Part shown: positions 23,901-35,900 of the stretch, piece by piece
Layout: each line of letters opens with the position of its first letter
How positions within the stretch are numbered: position 1 is the first letter of the stretch
DNA from: Luidia sarsii
Lineage: Eukaryota > Echinodermata > Asteroidea > Paxillosida > Luidiidae
Direction of reading: 5' to 3'
Assembly (NCBI GenBank): GCA_949987565.1
Contig: OX465103.1
Location: 13,746,774-13,810,773, forward strand
DNA: 64,000 bases
The notes under the pieces: generated by a model
What the model was told of the DNA's origin: nothing
The model's database searches: none
The model's input: the letters and a program-made list of their open reading frames with translations, nothing else
Made by a program: the position numbers and the translations under genes

Positions 23901-26900
23901 AAGCGGGGTAAGAAGGGCAGCTCCGTGAAGGAATGTACCTTCCTCTGAGTGTCCTCGGTGTCCTCAGTCAGGTTCCTAAGCATTGACTCCATCCCACCTC
24001 ACTGACCATTCCTGCATGGGGGGCAAAAGAGAACAGCCATTTTTGTATTCATTAATCTATTTAGCATTATTTATTGTGAGAGCCTGGAGCTGCTGTAGCC
24101 CTTGAGATATGCCGTAGTTAATTGTTATATACCTGTATTAATGCTTCTGACCGGCATTCCCCCACCCCGGCAAAGACTAGTTGACTATTTGGGAAGGCCA
24201 CCACTTAAGGGTTGGATAGCTCAGATGATAAGAGCGCTGGTACGCAAATCCAGAGATGGATTTCACTGAGCCTTATGATGTATCGTAACTCAACTAACAC
24301 TTCATAGGATTTCATACATCATCGTCATTCATTCATTCGTTCATTCGGCTGTGAAGCAGGCAGCTATATGAAAAAAAAACCTCTCCAGACACTTTGGGTC
24401 ATGGCCAGTGCTGTAATGGCATCTAGATTCGGCCTATTGTTGGTGTCCCCAACAGCTTCTGCATGTAGGACAGGTAGCGAGGATGTTCTTTGCCGTCCAG
24501 ATCTCTGTTTGCCATGTGGTAGAATGTAGAAGGCATACCGGTACATGCATCTTCATGCAACCTCAAGATACCGGTATGTCATAATATGATTTCTGAGCAT
24601 GTCCCTTGAAATCGACCGCAGATCTCTGGTTCAAGTCCCAGTCCAGTCACAGTTTTCTTTGCCAATTTTCAAAACTGTTTTAAAAATTCCCAGTCAGTAT
24701 TTCCTTTTGCCGTCCTGTATTTCTTTGAGTTTTGAAAATGATACATTATTTGAAATGCCCCCTCTCTCCCCTCTCCCCATTCGGCGATCATGGGCAGTTA
24801 AAAGTGGCCCGCGGCCAAGTGGTCAATCAAGAGCAGTCAACCAAAGTTGTCCACATAAATTTAAAACTGCTCAAGGGGAGGGTTTAGCGCTGAAACAATC
24901 GCCTTTCAGCATCTGATTTTAGGCAGCAATGTTGAACCGCAAACCTTGCGTATAACAGGTAATAATGAGCACCAAATACACTCACAATGTGTGTGTGTGT
25001 GTGGCGCGCGCTCTATGCATCTAAGCGGAAGTCTGCACTGGATGTGGGGCAGAGTGCGTGACCTTTTAAACCCGAAAATAAAACCAAACTGGTTTTAACT
25101 GCTTTCTGTAGTACGCTGTATGAACGCACAGAGTTTTAAATTTACGACTTGCCCCCTGTGATTAGAAGGCATTTTAACTTGATTGGTTTTAACTAACATG
25201 CTGTCTGAACGTAGCCTTTGTCACTATTTCAGTCTGCCACTGTTTTAAGCATCATTTTCAGTCAACAATCAATAAACACTCAAATGTAGTGATGCTCAGT
25301 TAGGGAAATGAGCTCTTGTATGTAATGCAATGAGAAATGTAGGTACTTCTTTCACATCAATTTGCAAAGTGGAACTGATAGTTACCATTGTCCGCGATAG
25401 AAATCCCATTCAGTCAGTGCTGGAGAGGACAGCCACTCTGAAACAGGCCTGCTGCTGCAGGGGTTGCTTAGTGTGGTTTTCAAGAGAGATCTCAGACTCC
25501 AGTCTCGTCAGTTTAATGAGCAGCCTGGCTGATCTCTTGCACAGGCAGCGGGCAACAGACAGCACATCCAGGCTTGTCTTGGAGCTGCTGACCCACATTA
25601 CCGTAGCTAATTAAGTTGCCCACACTTTTCCCCCTACACAAGGGTGTTGACTCTGCGTTGTCTTGACTGGCCGTCTGTTTGTCTTTGAGTGTCAGTGCAG
25701 GGCAGTCAGTAGACACAGGACTATCTACCCGGTCTTGACCGCCCACTGGTCATCCATCCAATCGCAGCAGGTCATGTGCATCCGATCCCATTTGATTTCA
25801 TAAACCTCGTCTGATTTCACACAGCCACTTTGAGTTCAAATCATATCGTGAAAATCAAAAAGCAACCCTCCTTAAGAAAGGAGGGGGTGGGGAGCTCTCT
25901 ACGTATCTTGAAGCCAGCCTACAAATTGGCTTTGCGTTGCCTCCCATCCCCATTCAGTATCCTTTGCCATGTTTGCGGTTGAAATGAGCAGACTCCGTGT
26001 TGCAAACAGACCAGTACAATTTTCCCTGCCGCATCGTTTGATGCTGTGACATTCTGTCATGTCCAGGTGACAGAGTCAGAAACCCAGCTTGTCACGCACC
26101 GACACCCAAAGGAGACAAGGCACTGGTCGATGGAACAGCATTTGTGTCACCATTTTAATAACCAATAAATCAGTGGTTTTTATTGGCAGACTGTCTGCAT
26201 ACATGTACCAGGTGTTATTTTTTTTCTTTGGCAATGCTCCTCTTCATATGCATGTACCAGTAGTCTGTTAACTTAAAAAGGCTTTTAGTGCCGTATTTGT
26301 TTGTGCAGTACTTTAATTTTAGAGTGCATAGTGGCTGAGGTTTTGTTAATTTTAAACATCCATAGGGCCTGGTGTTGTGACCATAGTGAAGGCCTTTTAC
26401 CAAGGGGCAATTCCACGCAAAGGTGAACATGACACTGGAAATTTCAAATATATTCAAATTGCACAAATTTGGTGTCAAATGAAAGCTGAAAGTCTATATT
26501 TTGAAGATGTAAAATTAAAATTTGATTTTTCGCGCTTTTCCCCACCTAAATTTTTGATTGCGCAATCAACATATTTTTTTCCAAAAAAAGGGAAAATTCT
26601 TGAAGATTGTATGCCACCTGTTCTGGGATTATAAATGCATTTCAAACTTCAAAACAATGGTAATATCAGTAATCAGGCTATAAATGAGACTACAGAAACA
26701 AGTTTTCCTGCATCATGGAAATCGTTTCACCTCAGCGATTTTGAATATTTTGCTACTTTAAATGTCCTTCCGTTACCAAAAATTACACATTTATCAATAT
26801 ATTTTCCAAAATTGCAGTAAAGATTCAGAGAAAAGCTGTAAAAATAGTGAGTTCAGGCTGGCAAATAATATTTTACCACTTTGGTGTCTCTACATTATTA

Positions 26901-29900
26901 CGTTTATTAATTAACATCAATTATGATGTGTCCTTCCGTTACCAAAGCTCCGGTAACGGAAGGACAAAATTGGTAACGGAAGGACAAAATGCTATGCATC
27001 TCATCAAATTACCATGTAAATATGTGTGTAGGTTCCTATCATCAGTGTTGTCATCATTATAGGTCTCCCCAATGAGGAGGAAAGGGGTTGGGGAGGGGAG
27101 AAGTGGGGAGGATGTGGGGTGACTTGTCTCCGAAGTCTCAATCATGAGCAGTGACAGGGCACAATTACACGTACAGTACAGTACATGAACTTAGATATTG
27201 TCAAAATTTTAAAGGAAAGTCTTTTGTGAGCCAATGGATTAAAATGGATTGGAATATAAGTTTGCTTGGTGTAGGGCTAATGCTCAATGTACACTTGATA
27301 ACTATACAGCTTATGCCAACTTCCATCATGCCTTTTCATTGAGATGCCTGCACTACAATCACTGCACACATCTGATGAGGAAATTTCCCTTCCGAAATGT
27401 GGGGATTTTGTTGTGAAATATATTTGTCCAAACAAAGTTGCCAGATAATTCAATTCAAGTACAGTATTTTGCTTATATTTATAACACAATAACAAAGATT
27501 CATGACTAAGAGTTTCTGTCATGCATCTTCACAAAAGTGACCAAAGGGGTGCTGTATTCAATGCAAAAGATGTAGCAGATACCGGTACATGTAAGTTTGG
27601 AGTAATTTCCAATGAGCAAATTCTGAAGAATCTTCCAGCACCAGTCATGGACAACAGTGAGAGATACCATTTTGCAGAAGTTATTCCAGAAGTGTTCTAG
27701 TTACAGTAGTAGTGTTGCCATTGACTAAAGCAAATTTGTGGAAGCACAAGCCTTTTGATTGTTATGTTGTGATCTTTCAAGAAAAGTCATAGTTTCATAG
27801 TTATATTTCCGATAAATCTGTTCTTGTGCATACAGCCATTAATTAGGCCTACATGTAATTAATTTTAAGTGAACAGTACATTTTGTGTAGAACAGGTATC
27901 AGTAGGCAATTTTGACATCATGCTCATGCAGTAATGCCAGAAAAACTGTACATTACTCATTCCAGTATGTTTGTTTGAAGGACCAAAAACAATTTTGTCA
28001 TCTCCCATACATTGACTATGTAAATTTCGATGGTCCTTCCGTTACCGTCCTTCCGTAACCGAAACCAAATTTAGATTTGTCTTTGTTTCTCATTCACCAA
28101 CTTATTTTTTTTTAAGTGGAACTGATTAGGTATTGTGGCACAGGCTATAGATTCTATTCAATACATTTTCAACATTATTGACTCTCACACTTCAGAGCGT
28201 TTCAAGGAAATACGTGTTGAGTGAAAAACCCATGTCCATTTTGCGTCCTTCCGTTACCGACCTCATTAAATATGCATATTTTGTCAGTGTAAGATTTGAC
28301 TCACATTTTTTTCAGTGAAAATGAAAGATAGCACCAATGGTCACATAACTATGGTATTTTGTTTTTAATATTAGGTAAAGTCTCTGAAATATATGTTCTC
28401 AGAAATTGAAAACTGCCTGTGAATGTCCTTCCGTTACCATGGAATTGCCCCAAGGCAGAATGAAGGCAGAGTGAGAGAGAGAGAGAGAGAGAGGGGTCCT
28501 GTGAGGACTAAAATGTCAGACCCTCCAAATTATTGAGATTTGCGTTTTGGGCCACTGACGTCAGCCAGCAGGTTTGCGACAATTTTGTGCTCCTCTGAGA
28601 TTTTCAGGTTCGCGAAAACAGCAGAGAAACTAAAAACTGGCAAAATGCAAACCCTAAAAATATACACGGCCTAACATTTTCTGAACCCAGTAGGGCCCTT
28701 CTCCGGGGAAGAAAGATATTGCTTGAGAGAGAGCATCCTTTGAGAGAGGTTCTGCTAGGGTTGTCAGCCTCTACTCCAATTGTTTAAAGAATTAATACCC
28801 ACCAAGCCACCAGTTTCCCTCCCTTTCCTGTTTTGTTTTAAATCCATTACAGGTTAATACACTGCGTAACTTTTGCCACATCAAACATAGACTCCATGCA
28901 TGTTTAGGAGGATTTTGGGGGGCTTTTCCGCCACGAAGCGGAAAAGCTTTTGACCATTGACCCAGACATGAACTATGTGAAGTTACGAACCGATTGAAGG
29001 TTGCTTCTAATTATTATTTTTTTCAAGCAATATTAACTTTGTGCACAAAATGTGTGTGCGTTTTCGGTTAGGCATGGATGGCAGGGCCAGGTTTGAATCA
29101 TACCGTAGAGATGCCAATTAATTTGTTTCAAGACTCATTTTTAAAAGTGGTCAAAATGATGCAGAGAGGGTCTACACCCAGTAAAAAAAAAAAAATTTAA
29201 AAAAAATTGCCATCATGTGATGATGACATCATCCCATGAATATTATTTACCCCGGTACTGAAATGTTCAGAATTTCACATTCATTTGAGTATATTTGGCC
29301 AAGAGAGTAACAATTTTTTTCCTTGATTTTTCTTTTCACAAGTACCGGTATACAGACCTAAGAAATATTATTTGAGCTTAAACGATGTGACATCATCATG
29401 ACATCATCAAAGTACGCAATTTGTCAACACAATGAAGGCATTGGCTAATCGTCAGGAGGCACCTTACGAAATAGCAAATAATTATAATGTAGCTTGAATC
29501 ATTTACAAATCTAAATGACATTTTAAAAGCATGTGCGGAAAAGCCATAGATGCTCTGTTGCAAACAGACATACCGGTAGAAGCTCTAGTTTTGTTTTGTT
29601 TTCTCGCCCCACTGTTCCCTGAAAGGCCTGCTCATTCACTGTGTGCCAAAATTAGACTCTATAAAATGGAACATACAATAACAGATGGTTTATCATTGCA
29701 CTATACATGGCAAATGAGCTGTCGTAATGAGTTGTCGTAATGTTGTGCAGGGTAATGATTGAGGTATGCAGGGTAATGATTGAGTGTCTATTGTTTCCCA
29801 AAGGGACATCTAATGGGGCTTGGGACAAGAGAGACCTCTACATGATTCAAGTATGGTGGGCCATTCTACCTTTCTTTGGTCGTTTGAGTTAAAAAAAAAA

Positions 29901-32900
29901 AATGGTGTAAATGTACCTCCAGTTTCCTTCCCGTTAAGAAACATGTACATGTACAGTATGAAAATGGTTCTGTGGGCTAATTAGATTCATGTGTCCTTAT
30001 TTACACTAAAAAAATATATATATTACAGTTTGAAGTTTGTATGCAACATGTACATGGACTGTACCAGTAGCTCATTGTTCTAGATAAATAACTCAAAATG
30101 AATGAGAGAGCACATACTGCTGTACATGTACATGTTCTTGTACATGTACATTATTTTTGCTGTGACACGATGACATACTGTCCCCGGTACACTACCTGAC
30201 ATGGTCATGTCATATGGGGTTTTTTCAGCAGGCAATTGGGCAAAGCACAGAGCACTCAGTGCTTATTACATTGAAAAGGGCAAATCCTCATTGAATTGAA
30301 ATGTCCAATTGAGGGCAACAAAAGTGTGCCTTTGAGAAAGGTCATTGAAGACAGGAGTTTGAAACACCTCTGTGTCACTTCAAGTCATAAAAAAAGATTG
30401 GTTTTGAATGGCATGAATTTTAGGAGCTGATGCCCACATGCATCTGTACATACTGGTACACTGTACTGTACTTGTGCAAGACAGAAAGGCTGTCTGGTAA
30501 CTCTATTAAGACAATTTAAGGAGTAATTAGCAGAGCAAGCATCGTAATTACGATGGATCACCCACTGTACATACAGTACACGTAGTTGAGGCCAGCTGTA
30601 CAACTGCAGACTGCAGCATCGTGGTACCATACATGTACATGTATGCACCGTAATTGTCCACTGTTGCAAGGATTTCCCTGAATTACCCGCGCAATTAGTT
30701 TGGTGAAATTGATGGCAGGCATAAGGTAATAATGAGGACCATAGGGACACCACTCTCTCAATTTGATAACGCTTCTATGAAAGGAATGGCTCATATGTTT
30801 GTGTAAAGCCGTGTCTGCAAGTAAGTTGGACATTTTTTGGAAGGTTTTACCGAGATGATAAGTGGTAAAGAGTTACCACTGTCTGCACTTGGACTCTTTT
30901 GACGCGGGAACATTTTACTAAGGGTTTGAGACCATGGTAGAAGTAACCGAGCTTGCAGTATAATGACTCAAAAGTCAAAACAATGCAAAACGCATGTGTG
31001 GTGGCCTTTGCAGCATGATCTTGCTCCCATGGCTGGATGCTGGGCCGGATGTACAGTTGTACACTTTCCTCTGTGCCGCGATTACTGACTAGCTCTGCAA
31101 TCCCAGTGTCAGTGTCTGCACTGGAATTATCGTCTCGGGGGAAAAGTGACCAGTTAACTGTTCCTGGGCAGCAGCTGGTGCTGAACTGTCGAACTCAGGG
31201 AAAAGTAACTGAGAGGAAAACGTACCGGAACCAGGCTGTCTGCACTGGACTTAAAATGGGGAAAAAGTCCAGTGCGAAGCCGAATGTTGACCAGAAATGT
31301 TTCCTATTGTTGTACAGTTACTTCTTTATGAAGTCCTTCTCTGTCTCTCTTCCTTTCTTTTCTCTCTCCTAGACCACATCCTGTGCAGCCCTCCCTGGGC
31401 CATGGGATGGGATGTACATATAAATCTGCATCTATCACTGCATCTTCTTTTGACATCAGTCAATGTGTTACCTAATGTGCACGAATACTGCCAATGTGTA
31501 CCGGTACCTGAACAGAAACAAGTCAAGATAGCTGTGTTAGTTTGACTGATGTACGTTGACTCCAAATGGAGTTCAAATGGAGTCAAGTTGCTGTCAACGG
31601 ACTTAAATCTAATGCAAACACCCCTGTTACCCCTTGGCAAACACCGTCATTAATGTGAAATGGAAAACTAAATAGTTGTAAATCAAATGACAACAACGGC
31701 ACGGAGAAATACTGTTAGTTTAGAATTTGTTAAATAAAAAAAAATAAAAAATTTGGAGAATGTTTTGAAAGAAAGGTAGCACAAGTGACACGTGTGATTC
31801 TTCGCCCTCAATCTTTATTTGTTTTTTTGCAGGGGGAATGCAAATATACATCTGTACACAACCTACAGTGTGTACACAAGTGTACTGTACATGTACATGT
31901 ACATGTATGATGTCTGTGTGTAGAGCAGGTTGGGTGATTTTGCTTTACTGTTCCCGCTGGACCCAGTGAAGTGTCTGTCCTTGTGGCAACTTGGCAACCA
32001 GCAGGGGAGGTGTGGGTGGGGGGGGGGGTGGAGTAAAGCCTCTGTAATTACAAGACAATTACCGGGAGGGGAATGGTTTGATGCACAGCCCGGTGTTGCA
32101 AGTGTCTCAAATTACACGTACATCTCCACTGTGCACATCCTCGGAGGTTGCTAATCATATTCCAGTGTGGACATAATCTCATTGTCAGTTTTTGCCGCTC
32201 GTCCTTAGAGGACGAATTGTGGAATTCATCGAAATTTCCAGACCATTTTGCCAATTTGGATCTAGTTTTTATTTTCTTACCCATGTTGAAGGAAAGAGGA
32301 ATTGTCCATGTCCTCTGAGGCTCTGTCTGCCTTCTACTTTTTCTTTTTTCAAATATTTGCCAAACAAATATTTGTACTTAGTGTCATCACAAACTATGTT
32401 TATTAAAGCTCCCTTCACCAGGAATAGCCTGAAATCTCATCAAAATTCATAACTACGAAAATCAACAAGCTATATGTACCGTACATACATGCAGCACCAA
32501 TGGTTGCCAAGGTACATGTACATTAATTCACATTTTAGGGGGTGGGTTAGAAAAAACAGAAATTTTGTTTCTGAAATGTACCATCATAATATTGCTTGAT
32601 AGATTTAGTCAATATTCATTGAATTTATTCGCTTTCAAATTCAGAAGGATTGACCCGTTGATCCTAGCAGAAGCAGACCCTTAGGCCTACCCCTTGAGAT
32701 GTTTCCATCCAAGATTCTGCCGTTCAGGAAGGTCCTGCTGCTTTAGCCGAAACATCAGTCCCTCAGTGAATTATTCAGATTAATGTAATCTGTGGTCGAT
32801 TTCATGAAACTCATCATAACTCACGATCAATCACAAGGTTATGGGAGATACACAGAAACCATATGACCTATAAGCATTTACATATATATGCAATGGGTTA

Positions 32901-35900
32901 TCAATCGTAAGTTGAGTTACAATGCATCGTAAGGCTTTGGGAAATCCAGCCCTGGCCACAGTGGGTAGTTTGTAATCATGGTTCACCTTCAAGCTGGCCA
33001 CATTATTGAAGGAGACAGTGGGAACTGCAGCGAACATTTTCATGGACTTTTGTAGTCAGTCTATTCCAATGCAATTCAAAGTGGTTTACACTTCAATCTA
33101 TCATCGCAGTTAAATACTGAATTGCAATGGATTTTACAGTGAATATCAAGTAAAACAATAGTTAACACCAAAACACACCCAAAAAAACAATTCATTGCAC
33201 TTTACACAAAAGTAAACCGTTAAAACATGTCTACTTCATTTTGCACATCAAGAAATAGAATTATTGTAACATTGAAAAAGGGTCAATCTCGTGTGATCAA
33301 ATAAAGATCACAAGTACCAGGGTATGCCTTATAACATTTTTAAAATACATGTACCTGTATAAGGAGTCATTACAGACTGTGGCAAAGAGTGGGCCACTAA
33401 CAAGAAAACCCGCCATCAAGGATCCGGTCCAAAATCCCTTGACGAATATTCGGCCGAGTGATGCAAAGGTGTGGGGTTGATATCCTCTTCGGTCATACAG
33501 TATGTCTACCGGGTGGTTTGATCAGCGCTGTTTGGAATTCAACAAATTGAATTGAAGTCGTTGCTTTGGGGTTTTTTCTCACCCTTCCCTGTGTGTCATT
33601 AGTGTCAGAATTCCCCTTCACCATTTCTTCCCAATCACAATGAACACATGCTTGTGTACATGTACTGCATAGTTTGGATTGTCCATCCGAAAAGAGGGAA
33701 AAAAAACATTGGCAGTGCCTGGAGCAGAATTCAAACCCATGACTACATCATTTCCTCAATTTTGGGAAAGAATTCCCACTCTATGGGAGTGCTTTTAAAC
33801 ACTTTTGAAAACATGTTCGCTCATTGCGAAGCAGTTTCACACAGGGAAAAAAATGCTCCAAGTTGGGGTTGCATTGCTCCTAATTTGGGACCAATTTTCA
33901 CATTTCTGGCCCAATTTTAATGTCTTGTGGGTAAACTACACATTCTGACATGAACTTTCGGTCATACACAACTGTATATAAAATAATTTTTACCAATGAG
34001 ACAAATGGGCCGTTAGCCATACCATATGGTGCTTTTAGTGTCAATGTGCTCACTCCCATTGGGCTAACAAAAGAAAATTACAGCTGAAGGGACCTTTGTC
34101 AAGGCAAACAGGCTTAATGAGAACTTCTCTGGCAGTTATTTATTTCCACAAGGCCATGAAATTGCATCAATTTGTATCATTGTCACTTGGTTCTCGCGGG
34201 TAATACATCAATTGGTGTATTTGACAACCTGTCCTTTGTCCATTCATTGGCCCAATTCGCAACTGTGTTTGAACAATGCTAGAACCAGGATCAGCACGCC
34301 AATAGGACATGAGGCGCTGTCTACGTGTGATAATGCCCAAGATGTACATGTATGTAAATCGGGTGTAATTGTCACTGGCTACACCCCAAAGGTTAATTTT
34401 TTAATGCTGAGTCACATTACACATATGTAAAAAGAGTTTTGTTTTGATGAAACTAATTCCATTCAAATTCAAGTTGATAACCATTAATTTAAGAGGCTTA
34501 TGATAATACTGTGTTCATGATATATGTGTATGGCTCTTGATTAGTTAAGGAAAAACTAAGGGGGACATTTTAAGCAATTTATTTATATCAAATTTGATAT
34601 TCACTTTTTGGTCAGTTTGCAACATTTTTACTGGTCAGTTTATTTACCGGTATATAGCAAAAGAGGCTTTTTGCATATTATGCATGTGTATTGCTCGGAA
34701 ATAGTTTTGTTTTCTAACAATTCAATGGAAGGAGAACTACTGACAGGGAAATCTTAAGCAATATATGTATACTACAGTACAGCAAAGGAAGTCTGACTAA
34801 TCTGGTACTGTACATGTTCTCCCATGCCTTTGGATTGATGTACAAGTTAGTACAAGTGCCCTTTCTCTACATGTAGCTCAACCAATGTCCAGTGTTCACA
34901 TCCCAATACAATCACATATTTGTCACTGTACCTTGTAAAAGTCAAGCAAAGAAAGGGAAAACAAATGTTTTGTGACTGGAGCTATTTTCGCAATGACTTT
35001 AAGAAGTTTCTCGGGACAGTTGGTTGCAAATTGCTAGCAAAGTAAAAACCAATTGCCATGGTTGTGCAGAGTTGACCTCTGGCGCGACCTAATGAATTTG
35101 ACGGCATAGTACTGTACTTTGATGTATTCTACTGTGCCACCCTCTCGCAGCCCATTAAATGAAGCATTCACCGTCATTCCAAATGCCTTAACTCGCGAAC
35201 CCACCATGCAGACAATCTTATCAACGTCTTGTCCTTGTGCAAGTGAGCATACCCATTACCATACAGGTCCATCAGCGGCAAGATTTGATCGGTCATTGAT
35301 GTGTAGTATGTTGTAAATTACTACTCCCCTCCCCTCCCCCCTTTACTTCACTCGGGGGCAACTGCAGTCAGTGCACCAGACTTGGGGGAAAGGTCGAGGT
35401 TGTATTCAAACTGTTCAGTCTGTTGAGTGTCATTGCCTGGCCTACACATGTATCTGCAATCAACCTTATGCTATGGTATTCCCTCACTGCCTTCGCTCTG
35501 CATTCTGTATTTGATATCTCATTCCGTTACACCATTATGTGGTTTCATCATTTCGTTATGTCCTTTTGTCTGGCCATCATGTAGTTTCATCATTTCGTTA
35601 TGTCCTTTTGTCTGGCCGTTATGTGGTTGCATCATTTCATTATGTGGTTTTGTCATTTCGTTATGTCGTTTTGTATGGCCATTATGTGGTTTCGCCATTT
35701 CGTTACATGTGGTTTTGTCTGGCCGATATGTAGATTCGTAATGTTGTTATGTCATTTGGTCTTGCCGTTTTGTGGTTTGCCATTTCATTATGGCATTTTG
35801 CAATTGTCTTTCCATTATGTGATTTTGTCATTTCGTTGGGTCCTTTTGGCATGTCTTTCTGTTGTTTCATCATTTCGTTTGCCGATTCCACCTTCCAATT

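Noticed and set aside
23099..23911. 270-codon + strand frame over the GPCR
   Set aside because: Shadow of the GPCR in a GC-rich exon; Gln/Asp/His-rich with no domain features.
24215..24262. Possible tRNA gene (TAGCTCAGATGATAAGAGCG)
   Set aside because: The A box and anticodon stem look like tRNA, but the acceptor stem and complete T arm are missing and the same sequence recurs with fixed leader and tail, so it is a SINE copy.
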